Both the position numbers and the translations under genes were made by a program. A stretch of DNA of 10,486 bases from an uncultured Anaerolineae bacterium (lineage in GTDB: Bacteria; Chloroflexota; Anaerolineae; Anaerolineales; Villigracilaceae), in the NCBI GenBank assembly GCA_903882765.1, contig CAIRYE010000489.1, positions 1 to 10,486 on the forward strand. Direction: 5' to 3'. The notes under the pieces were generated by a model, which saw only the letters and a list, made by a program, of their open reading frames with translations, made no database searches and was not told the origin of the DNA. This document shows positions 1 to 6,735 of the stretch, in pieces. Numbering within the stretch: position 1 is the first letter of the stretch; each line of letters begins with the position of its first letter.

Positions 1-29
1 AGTAACCCTGGGTCAAGTTCTTCGGTCAT
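1..29 (-). CDS. 5' end of a gene cut by the window edge
   Basis: A minus-strand ATG at 29-27 is preceded by a strong Shine-Dalgarno sequence, GAGGAG, five bases upstream (plus-strand 35-40). The nine visible codons read MTEELDPGL and then run off the left edge. Nothing can be said about function. It lies 115 bases downstream of the 176-aa gene on the same strand and could be read from the same transcript. The call rests on the ribosome binding site and the open frame only. Confidence 0.55.
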
Positions 30-144
30 TTGTACTCCTCTTAAAATAAATGGTGAAACCCTAGAAAAAAATAGCGAGTATCCTTTTAAATATAGCGTTG
101 TAGGTCGTAATGGATATGGGTTGTGTGCTCTTCAAACGCAAAAT

Positions 145-675
145 TTACTTAATGGTTCGACCTATAAAGACGTCCTTTCCTGTTATTTTATCTAAAAAAA
201 CATCGGTACCATTTTCGTTTCGCAAGAATATTAATCTACTATTTACCTCTTCGTTAGCAATAAAATTATATGTTGGGTTTCTATTTTTTTTATTAATCCA
301 ATTGACAGGGGTATAAAGTTCTATTATCTTGCTCCCTGTTAATCTACAGGAATCAACCTCGTGTCCCTCATCGTCGATTTGGTTCTTGCCGATTTCAAGC
401 CAAGTACAAGGTCTCGTCGGCCCCATATACTGATCTACAACCACTAAATCATCCTCGAATTCCGGGTGTAAAAAAGAAAAACCGATTTTCTGCAATTGTT
501 TTACAAACGCTTCTACATCCATCGGGGTCATGAAACCGACCCTAGTGATTTCATCATCATAGCAAAGGGTCTTATTTGGGACAATCTGCAAAAACGCAAC
601 CCAGCCACCAGGATATTTATTGTGTATCGTGTGGGTGCGGATTATGACGGAGATACATTCAAGTAGAACAGCCAT
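145..675 (-). CDS. Uncharacterised 176-aa protein downstream of the sensor kinase
   Basis: I do not recognise a named function. The protein is soluble, with no signal peptide or membrane segment. The N-terminal half contains KYPGGW (20-25), a cysteine at 38, RVGFMTP (45-51) and a helix DVEAFVKQL (53-61). The centre has a conserved-looking patch, DQYMGPTRPCTWLEIG (81-96), and later a TPVNW motif (122-126). From memory, similar proteins of this length occur as hypothetical proteins in varied bacteria, but I cannot name a family. The start is supported by AAAGG five bases before the ATG. The gene begins 53 bases after the kinase stop on the same strand, so it may share the kinase transcript, although the AT-rich spacer (676-728) could carry its own promoter: a CATAAT -10-like hexamer is present without a good -35. 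The last 60 residues are richer in N and K than the rest. Confidence 0.8.
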   Translation of the reverse strand: MAVLLECISVIIRTHTIHNKYPGGWVAFLQIVPNKTLCYDDEITRVGFMTPMDVEAFVKQLQKIGFSFLHPEFEDDLVVVDQYMGPTRPCTWLEIGKNQIDDEGHEVDSCRLTGSKIIELYTPVNWINKKNRNPTYNFIANEEVNSRLIFLRNENGTDVFLDKITGKDVFIGRTIK

Positions 676-728
676 TGGTTACCTTTCTAATAATTATGAT
701 TCCAAAATATAAATTTATTTGTGGCGAT

Positions 729-2174
729 TTAATATGAAGATGGGAGTGTGAGTTCTACGGCAGTATTTTTTTGTGGATCTGTTATGATCTCCAATGTGCC
801 GCCAAAAAGCCTAGCGCGCTCATACATCCCCGCTAGCCCTAGATGGCCAGTCCGAACCAACGCCCGAACATCCTGATTGATGACAGCCCCCCCATTGTTT
901 ATAACGGTCGCTCGAATTTCGACCTCAGAGTAAGTTAATTCAACCTGTACTAAGGTAGCGTTTTTTGCGTGCTTGCGAACATTCGCCAACGCTTCTTGAA
1001 CAACCCGGTAAACGGCCAACTCGAGATCAGACGGAAGACGTTGAGTTTTTCCTGAGACGATATATTGGCACTTAAGTTTGGGTCTTTCCAACTCTAGGTC
1101 TTTACACAAGGTAACCAAAGCGACCGAAAGCCCAAAATCTTCTAAGACCGAAGGCCGTAGGGCGTTGCTGATGCGGCGCACATCTTCTAATGTTTGGTCG
1201 AGTAGTTTCTTTAGCTCATCTAACCTATCGCGAGCCAATTGCGGGTCGCGATCGAGTTCGTTGCGGCAGAGTTCTACCCGTTGGGCTAACCCAACGAGGT
1301 CTTGTAAGGTGCCATCATGTAACTCGAGAGATAACCTTTGGCGCTCTTCTTCTTGGCTTAGCAAGGCTTTGTGGGCAAATTGCCGCAAGGTGGTTTGCTG
1401 TTCCGCTAATCGGATGACCATTTGGTTGAAGGCATTGGTGAGTGTACGTATTTCGGTAGGTCCGCGGGCCGGCACCGGATGAAAGACGCTGCCAGGCACA
1501 GCAGACTCAGCTTTATTTGCGAGCGCGGTGATAGGGTCGATGACCCTGCTAATGCTTAGGGATAACATCCCGAGCGATAAGGCGGTACCAATCACTAACA
1601 AGCCAACAAGAATGAGTTGGTAATAAGACGCCGGCGACATATTTGCCGCCCAAGGCTCAACGATCACCACACTAAGATTCTCACCGTCGATAGGAGCGAT
1701 GGAAACCACTACTTTATCTCTGATCGTGGATGATTCCATTAGTCGGCTGCTGGGCCTTTCGTTGGGATTGCCCCCCGTAAGTTCAACGAAATTGATCGGT
1801 AGAGTACCGTTGCCTTCCTCTGAACTGGCGATCACCTTCCCTTGTTGATCCACAAAAAATAGAACACTTCCTTTTACTGGATCAAGTGCCTGTAGCGCAG
1901 AAATGAGAAGGGCAGAGCTTGGGATTTGGCTGGAAGAAAGATCGGAAGAAAGTGAATTGGCTACCACCTGAACCTGAGCTGTATTACGCTGAATGACCAG
2001 TGTAAGAACGGTTTGTGTAAGAGCGGAAAACGTGACTAAGGTTGATAATAAGGCAAAGAAAGCTAACGGAAATAAAGAAGCCCACAATAATTGCGAACGA
2101 ATGGTGGGGTCGCCGCCGCTGATCGAAGACGGTTCGAGCGATTGAGCTCGGACAGGTTCATTTTCAGTCATCAT
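729..2174 (-). CDS. NarX/DegS-type membrane sensor histidine kinase
   Basis: This 481-aa kinase would sense a signal outside the cytoplasm and phosphorylate the response regulator encoded just upstream. From the start at 2174, a first membrane helix lies at about 29-51, then a roughly 135-residue external sensor region, a second helix at about 186-207, and a HAMP linker at about 208-260 (ISRVIDPITALA). The HisKA_3 dimerisation region carries the phospho-acceptor His286 in EERQRLSLELHDGTLQDL. The ATPase domain has an N-box around Asn398 (QEALANVRKHAKN) and a good G2 box, GHLGLAGM (443-450). The G1 box is odd: INNGGA (425-430) stands where D-x-G-x-G is expected. The longest frame starts at 2252 inside the regulator gene. 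I prefer the tandem ATGATG at 2174-2169, which overlaps the regulator stop at 2166-2164 and implies translational coupling. Confidence 0.9.
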   Translation of the reverse strand: MMTENEPVRAQSLEPSSISGGDPTIRSQLLWASLFPLAFFALLSTLVTFSALTQTVLTLVIQRNTAQVQVVANSLSSDLSSSQIPSSALLISALQALDPVKGSVLFFVDQQGKVIASSEEGNGTLPINFVELTGGNPNERPSSRLMESSTIRDKVVVSIAPIDGENLSVVIVEPWAANMSPASYYQLILVGLLVIGTALSLGMLSLSISRVIDPITALANKAESAVPGSVFHPVPARGPTEIRTLTNAFNQMVIRLAEQQTTLRQFAHKALLSQEEERQRLSLELHDGTLQDLVGLAQRVELCRNELDRDPQLARDRLDELKKLLDQTLEDVRRISNALRPSVLEDFGLSVALVTLCKDLELERPKLKCQYIVSGKTQRLPSDLELAVYRVVQEALANVRKHAKNATLVQVELTYSEVEIRATVINNGGAVINQDVRALVRTGHLGLAGMYERARLFGGTLEIITDPQKNTAVELTLPSSY

Positions 2175-2826
2175 TGGTTTCCAGGGTGATCCATCCGTGT
2201 TGGATGGCACGGGCGATGGCCTCAGACCGACTGCTAACAGCCAATTTGCCAAAAATATTTCGTAAGTGTACTTGTACAGTTTGGGAACTTATCCCCAACT
2301 TTGTAGCGATCAATTTATTCGAGTCACCTTCAGCGGCGGCGTGAAGTACTACTATTTCTCTAGGCGTGAGTGCTTCGGCCATATCACTTGCCTGGTATGC
2401 TTTGCGACCATTTAAACGCCCCATAATTTTCGCGCTGATTCGAGAGGATAGGGTCATCTGACCGCTGTAAACAAGCCGGATCGCTTCCGTTAATTCTTTT
2501 CCGCTGGAGGTTTTCAATAAATAACCGCTCGCCCCAACCTCCATCAGCGGGAATATATAACTATCAACATCATACGCTGAAAGAATTAGGACCTTGATCT
2601 TTGGATATTGGGTTGTGATCACGCGGGTGGCGTCGATCCCATTCATATGCGGAAGTCGGACATCCATTACGATCACATCTGGTTGGAGCTCCGAAGCCAG
2701 GCGAACGGCTTCTAGGCCATCCTCGGCTTCTCCAACCACTTGCAGATCGGGGCATTGTTCCAATAATTGGCGTGTTCCTTCTCGTACGATCTTATGGTCT
2801 TCTACCAACAATATTGAAATGCTCAT
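2164..2826 (-). CDS. NarL/FixJ-type (LuxR HTH) response regulator
   Basis: A 220-aa DNA-binding response regulator, the partner of the overlapping kinase. The receiver domain (about 4-120) has the acidic pair Glu9/Asp10, phospho-acceptor Asp55 in VIVMDVRLP, Ser83 in LILSAYD and Lys105 in GYLLK. The LuxR-type helix-turn-helix (about 151-212) is typical: LTPREIVVLHAAAEG, then SNKLIATKLGISSQTVQVHLRNIF and KLAVSSRSEAI. The length matches the family. The start at 2826 matches the usual family N-terminus (ISILLVEDH), but I see no Shine-Dalgarno sequence before it. A TAAGAT hexamer ends seven bases before the ATG, so a leaderless transcript is possible. The gene is divergent from the ammonium transporter, which is a candidate target. 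Confidence 0.94.
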   Translation of the reverse strand: MSISILLVEDHKIVREGTRQLLEQCPDLQVVGEAEDGLEAVRLASELQPDVIVMDVRLPHMNGIDATRVITTQYPKIKVLILSAYDVDSYIFPLMEVGASGYLLKTSSGKELTEAIRLVYSGQMTLSSRISAKIMGRLNGRKAYQASDMAEALTPREIVVLHAAAEGDSNKLIATKLGISSQTVQVHLRNIFGKLAVSSRSEAIARAIQHGWITLETNDD

Positions 2827-2958
2827 TGGATAATCTTAACACAATTGGCAGTGTAAAAACCTAAGGTGTACCTGATTTTAGGTAGAGACATTACCCTTAC
2901 TAGTGGATGTTTTTGTTTACTTCAGAGTCTAAACTAAATAGGTAATAAAAAATCTGTG
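2827..2958. promoter_or_regulatory. Divergent promoter region between regulator and ammonium transporter
   Basis: This AT-rich spacer must carry promoters for both directions. It contains a 6-bp inverted repeat, ACCTAA at 2859-2864 and TTAGGT at 2878-2883, enclosing a GGTGTACC half-palindrome; this could be an operator for the LuxR-type regulator. On the minus strand TTTACA (a 5/6 match to a -35) and TAAGAT lie upstream of the regulator, but their spacing of 13 is short. On the plus strand TTGTTT and TAAATA, 16 bases apart, form a weak pair. I saw no sigma-54 TGGCAC-N5-TTGC element, which is common before nitrogen-control genes elsewhere. Exact promoter positions are not resolved. Confidence 0.4.
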
Positions 2959-2964
2959 AAGGAG
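2959..2964 (+). promoter_or_regulatory. Ribosome binding site that sets the amt start
   Basis: AAGGAG lies six bases before the ATG at 2971. The longer frame starting with GTG at 2956 would place this site inside the coding region and has no ribosome binding site of its own, so the ATG is preferred. Confidence 0.75.
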
Positions 2965-2970
2965 TTGTGG

Positions 2971-4197
2971 ATGGAAAAAATTGACACTGCGGCAACCGCG
3001 TTGGTATTAATTAGCGCGGCATTGGTTTTTGTTATGACTCCCGGCTTGGCGTTCTTTTATGGCGGATTAGTGAGGCGAAAAAATGTACTCACTATTATGC
3101 TGCAAAGCTTTATGTCAATGGGTGTGGTCACCATCATTTGGGTTTTTGGTGGGTTTAGCCTTGCATTTGGCAAAGATATCGCTGGGGTAATTGGTGATCT
3201 GCGCTATTTTGCGCTCAATGGGGTAGGGTTTGAACCGGGTATTATCGCCGGTGTGCAGCAAAATATTCCGCTGCTGGCCTTTTTTATTTTCCAAGAGATG
3301 TTTGCGGTCATCACTCCAGCTCTTATCACAGGCGCTTTTGCGGACCGCGTCAACTTTAAGAGTTACTTGGTCTTTTTGGTTTTTTGGAGTGTCTTGGTGT
3401 ACATTCCCCTTGCTCACTGGACCTGGGGTGGCGGTTTCCTCGCTCAAATTGGTGTGATTGACTTTGCCGGCGGTATCCCTGTGCATATGAGCGCTGGGTT
3501 CGCGGCGCTGGCTTCTGTTTTCATCGTGGGTAAACGCAAGATCCTGCCCGGCGAGAAGACCATTCCTCACAACATTACCTACGTGGCTCTCGGTGCTGGT
3601 TTGTTATGGTTCGGCTGGTTTGGCTTCAATGGCGGCAGCGCTTTAAGTTCCGGTGGGCTTGCCTCACTGGCATTTGTAAATACCGATATTTGTGCCTCGA
3701 TCACCATGATCACTTGGCTGTTCATTTCATGGGTACATGAAGGCAAACCAAGCGCGACTGGCGCTTTGATTGGTTCTGTAGCTGGCTTGGTAGCCATCAC
3801 CCCAGCCGCAGGGTACGTAGAACCTTGGGCAGCCGCAGTTGTCGGTGTTATTACCGCTTTCGTTTGTTACGGCGCAGTTCAATTCCGCATCAAGATCGGT
3901 TGGGATGACGCCTTGGATGTTTGGGGCTGCCATGGTATGGGTGGGGTTGTTGGAACCATTCTTACCGGTGTGTTCGCGGTTTCATCGATCAATGGTGCAA
4001 GTGGTTTGATTGAAGGCAATTGGCGCCAATTTCTGATCCAGTTATTCGCGGCTGTGTTTGTTATCGTATATGCTTTTGTTGTCACCTGGGTCATCCTCAA
4101 AATCCAAAATAAATTCTCTTCTGTGCGTGTTCCTGATAAAGTTGAAATGGACGGCTTAGATGAAGGTTTGTTCGGAGAGCAAGCTTATACTCTGTAA
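2971..4197 (+). CDS. amt: Ammonium transporter, Amt family
   Basis: A 408-aa inner-membrane channel that takes up ammonium as a trimer. Many hydrophobic helices run from about residue 7 to 380, consistent with the 11-helix Amt fold. The twin pore histidines are present: His172 in GGIPVHMSAG and His321 in DVWGCHGMGG. Other hallmarks are FFYGGLVRRKN near the N-terminus, FQEMFAVITPALITGAFADR, PLAHWTWGGG and GWFGFNGGSAL. The cytoplasmic tail carries a variant of the usual GLD-x-x-x-HGE-x-AY motif: GLDEGLFGEQAY, with Phe in place of His. The first helix begins almost at the N-terminus, so no cleaved signal peptide is evident. No GlnK/GlnB gene adjoins it, unlike the classic glnK-amtB pair. It is transcribed away from the NarL-type regulator, which may control it. 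Confidence 0.96.
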   Translation: MEKIDTAATALVLISAALVFVMTPGLAFFYGGLVRRKNVLTIMLQSFMSMGVVTIIWVFGGFSLAFGKDIAGVIGDLRYFALNGVGFEPGIIAGVQQNIPLLAFFIFQEMFAVITPALITGAFADRVNFKSYLVFLVFWSVLVYIPLAHWTWGGGFLAQIGVIDFAGGIPVHMSAGFAALASVFIVGKRKILPGEKTIPHNITYVALGAGLLWFGWFGFNGGSALSSGGLASLAFVNTDICASITMITWLFISWVHEGKPSATGALIGSVAGLVAITPAAGYVEPWAAAVVGVITAFVCYGAVQFRIKIGWDDALDVWGCHGMGGVVGTILTGVFAVSSINGASGLIEGNWRQFLIQLFAAVFVIVYAFVVTWVILKIQNKFSSVRVPDKVEMDGLDEGLFGEQAYTL

Positions 4198-4232
4198 ACG
4201 AATCGGTATATATTCGTTGGAACCATAATAAT

Positions 4233-4276
4233 AATCGCGCCCTCCGAGAATGGTATTCAAACCGGAGGGCGCGATT
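4233..4276. terminator. GC-rich hairpin between convergent genes
   Basis: A perfect 14-bp inverted repeat (4233-4246 with 4263-4276) encloses a 16-base loop, and the loop holds a small GAAT/ATTC stem. It sits 35 bases after the amt stop and 65 bases beyond the stop of the convergent acetyltransferase gene, so it could end transcripts from both sides. There is no classic T-run. On the minus strand the stem is followed by a mixed A/T stretch (ATTATTATTAT), and on the plus strand only by TTTACC. Confidence 0.75.
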
Positions 4277-4341
4277 TACCTTGGTGAAGAAAAAGATCGT
4301 TGATGGCCAACCTTGCTTTGGTTCTGAAGTGCCCATTTATT

Positions 4342-5106
4342 TTAGCCGAGTTTGATTCTCAGAAGTCGATTCCTGCTGATCATCCCAGCTTTTTTAAGAG
4401 CGTTAACGGAATATTGGTTTTTCACGAAACATCCCGCGATTGGGCGGACGTTATCGTTTTTACACTGGCTTATCAGTCCGGTGAGTGTCTCCGCTCCATA
4501 TCCTTTTCCACGTTCTGGAACAAGAACAAACATTCCGATGCTCGCTAGGTCTTTAAAGAGCTTGCTCTTTTCAATGATCCCGTACGAAACGGTCTTGCTT
4601 CCATCCCAGCCAATAAAAAGCTCCCCCTTCTTTACATTTTCTTCCAAGTTCGGAAAGAATCCTTCATCCGTTTTTTGGATGCTCGAAAGATCTTTTTCTT
4701 CCGCCTTATTTAACACAAATCCCGCCCTGCATTCTTTTTCCACTCCCGCCTGAAAGATGGCATCTTGCACAATAACTTCTTTTTGGTGTTCTAGTGCTAG
4801 TGATAGCAAAAAGACATCCGAAGTTGAAAGATAAATTTCCTTGACCTTGCTTATCCTTAATGTTTCTTGGAAGATCTCTTGGGCTTTGTCTTGATGCGCT
4901 TTATGCAGTGCAAATTGGGTCAACATTTCGTTCTCAAAAACAGAGGCAAAGCCACATTTCTCCTTCCCTAAGAAAATATCATAATGTTTTGATTCGATAA
5001 TATGGTCTTCATAATAGGAATCGATCGGCTCGGAATAGGAAGCAACATTGGCGAGAAGGTCTGGTCTAACCTGCTCAAATGGAATTTCAATGATCTTTAC
5101 TTGCAT
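4342..5106 (-). CDS. GNAT-family N-acetyltransferase with an extra N-terminal domain
   Basis: A 254-aa enzyme expected to move an acetyl group from acetyl-CoA to an amine; the substrate is unknown. The C-terminal half (about 127-254) is a GNAT domain. Motif A is VLVPERGKGYGAETL (194-208), giving the R-G-K-G-Y-G acetyl-CoA loop, and motif B is KNQYSVNALKKAGM (229-242). The N-terminal half (1-125) has a similar length and strand-helix alternation but no acetyl-CoA loop, so it may be a degenerate second GNAT fold as in tandem-GNAT proteins. The start is supported by AAGG five bases before the ATG. Many Lys and Glu residues give it a more AT-rich style than the transporter. It converges with amt across the hairpin at 4233-4276. 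Confidence 0.85.
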   Translation of the reverse strand: MQVKIIEIPFEQVRPDLLANVASYSEPIDSYYEDHIIESKHYDIFLGKEKCGFASVFENEMLTQFALHKAHQDKAQEIFQETLRISKVKEIYLSTSDVFLLSLALEHQKEVIVQDAIFQAGVEKECRAGFVLNKAEEKDLSSIQKTDEGFFPNLEENVKKGELFIGWDGSKTVSYGIIEKSKLFKDLASIGMFVLVPERGKGYGAETLTGLISQCKNDNVRPIAGCFVKNQYSVNALKKAGMISRNRLLRIKLG

Positions 5107-5170
5107 AGATACCTTCGGTTTTTACTCATTTTCACTATGATCAAGGGAGTAATTCTAATAATTGATATTA

Positions 5171-5208
5171 TCACGGTGTTGGCGAGCACTCGATGGAACA
5201 ACCTGTGA
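5171..5208. other. Imperfect stem-loop with two same-side bulges
   Basis: The arms pair TCAC/GTGA, GGT/ACC, GTT/AAC and CGAG/CTCG around a two-base loop (5187-5188). Single extra bases at 5200 and 5204 lie on one side only, and an unequal internal loop sits at 5181-5182 and 5193-5196. It follows the stop of the 226-aa gene (5211, minus strand) at once and is followed on that strand by A/T-rich sequence that includes the small palindrome TGATATTATCA (5163-5173). It may act as an mRNA 3'-end or a weak terminator. Confidence 0.4.
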
Positions 5209-5210
5209 GA

Positions 5211-5891
5211 TTAAATCCTTTTATGTTGACCAACAACCCAGCCGGTAAAAATATTCTTTCCATTTAATTCCGGCAGTTCAACCAATTGATTGACTTTGCT
5301 TTCGACACCAAACAAGCCTAAAAAATCCTGGTAATCTGAAAACCATTTGTTTTCTGGGCTAAAAGAGTGAACGAGCATTACCGCATATTTTGCGTTGAAC
5401 CGTTTTGCTTCTAAAATCGCTGAAGCGGTTCTGTGGAATAATTGATACCGTATATTCAAAGGAGGTGGGTTTGTTAGGCCTAAGATTTCGCAGAGCATTT
5501 TTAAGCGTATCTTCTTTCCTTCGGAAGCATCTTTAAGCCAAACCTCAAGAGGGTCCCCAAAAGGCTCAGCAACTTTCCCTTCAACCATTATGGTAACCAA
5601 TTGGTCTGTTGTGGTTCGAGCTAAAACAAACAAATCATTTTGAGAAGGTCGCTTACCATCTGGCAAATTCACTTTGTATTCTGGGATTGCGAGCATTAAT
5701 TCCAATTCGCGAAAAATTTGGTTTTCCGAACTCAAAAATAACTCCTGAATTTCATTAGGAAAGCCGCTGGATTCTTCCCAACATTCGGCCAGTTCTTTTG
5801 CTGAATATCCTGACCTCCATTGCTTATCTGGTTCAGCAAGTAACTCTCGCCAATCTTCTGCTGATGTAGTTGGGACGTAGATACGATTCAT
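5211..5891 (-). CDS. DUF6946-like protein, possible PD-(D/E)XK core
   Basis: A 226-aa soluble protein. I recognise the pattern of the uncharacterised family I know as DUF6946: N-terminal IYVPTTSAEDWRELLA, GYSAKELAECWE, then RPSQNDLFVLAR, VEGKVAEPFGD and RYQLFHRTASAILEAKRF, ending with VMLVHSFS. The order of acidic residues suggests a restriction-endonuclease-like fold: Glu62 or Glu64 in a helix, Asp86 in QND, Glu104-Gly-Lys106 in a strand (an E-x-K motif), and Gln150 in the following helix. That reading is mine and not an established function. The start is supported by AGGA five bases before the ATG. No methylase or other restriction partner is adjacent, so a role in DNA defence is not supported by context. 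Confidence 0.75.
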   Translation of the reverse strand: MNRIYVPTTSAEDWRELLAEPDKQWRSGYSAKELAECWEESSGFPNEIQELFLSSENQIFRELELMLAIPEYKVNLPDGKRPSQNDLFVLARTTTDQLVTIMVEGKVAEPFGDPLEVWLKDASEGKKIRLKMLCEILGLTNPPPLNIRYQLFHRTASAILEAKRFNAKYAVMLVHSFSPENKWFSDYQDFLGLFGVESKVNQLVELPELNGKNIFTGWVVGQHKRI

Positions 5892-6100
5892 TTGATTCCT
5901 GTGTAATTAATGTTACAGATCCGGCTACTTGTCACTGGGCTTACCGCTTATCCATATCCAGGTCGTATCGCTTTTGGTAGCCAAGCAAAGGAAGGAATGG
6001 TTCGACCTAAAAATAGGATTCTTGAAGATCCATCCGCGCGTTCTAGAAACCTCATTGAGTGAAAGGAACACCCCGCGCCTACCCCAACAAATCCTCACAA
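5892..6100. other. Spacer with a short protein-like reading frame
   Basis: This 209-base spacer carries the upstream region of the 226-aa gene. On the plus strand an open frame from ATG 5910 to the stop ending at 6062 encodes 50 residues with good-looking composition (for example TAYPYPGRIAFG), but it has no ribosome binding site. A small TTGG-TAG-CCAA hairpin lies within it. I see no clear terminator for either neighbour. The frame could be a remnant of a lost gene or chance. Confidence 0.25.
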
Positions 6101-6532
6101 CTATTCCTTTATCGTTACCTTTTCGATTTGCTCAACGGGCAGCCAGTCGTCCATATTCCCAAAGCCCCTCTTATCAATCCTAAAGGGATCTGTTTTTTCT
6201 ACGTCCGCGACCCCGATGAGCACAAGATACCGTTTGCCAGCCCATCGATCGAACTGCTGCTTTGTTAGTTGCAGATCGACTTGGTTTTCGGTTACTACCC
6301 GGGCGGATTCTTCTTCGGTCAGCTTATCTGAAAGTATCACGTTGCTTACCTTAGCTGTTCCCAACACTAACCCCTCGGCGTTGTTGTTGATGAAGTAAAG
6401 TACATCACCCGCATCAACCCTGCCGTATGGAATTTTTCGACCGGTCGCCCCCCGTATGATCATTGTTTTATGGCCAGCCAGCAGTAGATCCAGTTCTTTG
6501 GCTTTCGCGTCAAGATATACGATATGATCCAT
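6101..6532 (-). CDS. ASCH/PUA-like domain protein
   Basis: A 143-aa single-domain protein of the ASCH/PUA-like fold, a class that tends to bind RNA or modified nucleotides. The signature G-x-K-T-x-x-x-R is visible at 20-27 (GHKTMIIR), followed by a strand-rich core: GRVDAGDVLYFINNN (37-51), then GLVLGTAKVSNV. The C-terminal part has FDRWAGKRYLVLIGV and GNMDDWLPVEQI. The start was moved from 6559 to the ATG at 6532 because GGAG lies six bases before it and the extra nine residues are unlike the family. In the characterised ASCH amidohydrolase YqfB a threonine stands three residues after the lysine; here that position is Ile25, so the same activity is doubtful. The substrate is unknown. Confidence 0.8.
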   Translation of the reverse strand: MDHIVYLDAKAKELDLLLAGHKTMIIRGATGRKIPYGRVDAGDVLYFINNNAEGLVLGTAKVSNVILSDKLTEEESARVVTENQVDLQLTKQQFDRWAGKRYLVLIGVADVEKTDPFRIDKRGFGNMDDWLPVEQIEKVTIKE

Positions 6533-6599
6533 TTTTCTCTCCACACGTTCAGTCATCATGTTTAAAAAACCATTGTCCTACAACAAATCCTATCATATT

Positions 6600-6638
6600 T
6601 GCCACCCTAATCGCTTGCTTTTCCGCTTGAGGGTGGCA
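6600..6638. other. Hairpin in the spacer upstream of the ASCH gene
   Basis: A 9-bp inverted repeat (TGCCACCCT at 6600-6608 with AGGGTGGCA at 6630-6638) has a 21-base loop. The loop holds the direct repeat CGCTTG (6612-6617 and 6624-6629). No T-run follows on either strand, so it is not a typical intrinsic terminator. It may be a weak terminator for the zinc-ribbon transcript or a leader structure for the ASCH gene. Confidence 0.4.
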
Positions 6639-6735
6639 CTCTATTGTCACGGCAAGAAAGGAACCGATTTTATACATTTAACTGTGTCCTTCAGCGATAG
6701 TAGCTTGCATCGAAGATGTTGACCACTGATTTTTT

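Noticed and set aside
110..316. Plus-strand 68-codon frame with a hydrophobic end
   Set aside because: It overlaps the 3' end of the 176-aa gene in antisense, has no ribosome binding site, and its hydrophobic look comes from A/T-rich complement codons.
1078..1482. Plus-strand 134-codon frame
   Set aside because: It is antisense to the conserved kinase domain and has Ser/Arg-rich shadow composition with no ribosome binding site.
2174..2252. Longer N-terminus for the histidine kinase starting at 2252
   Set aside because: It would overlap the response regulator by 89 bases, and its first 26 residues are a shadow of the regulator's C-terminal region. The ATGATG at the regulator stop is the natural coupled start.
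2827..2970. Sigma-54 promoter for the ammonium transporter
   Set aside because: TGGCAG occurs near 2846-2851, but the downstream TTGC element is missing at the required spacing.
3115..3570. Minus-strand 151-codon frame
   Set aside because: It lies entirely antisense to the transmembrane core of the ammonium transporter and is a typical shadow of hydrophobic coding sequence.
5463..5485. GTTAGGC-like sequence resembling an integron attC core
   Set aside because: It lies inside the coding region of the DUF6946-like gene, and no partner RYYYAAC core or imperfect palindrome flanks it at attC distance. None of the spacers on the right side holds a core pair.
6600..6638. Intrinsic terminator
   Set aside because: The stem is good, but no T-run follows on either strand, so it is listed only as a hairpin.
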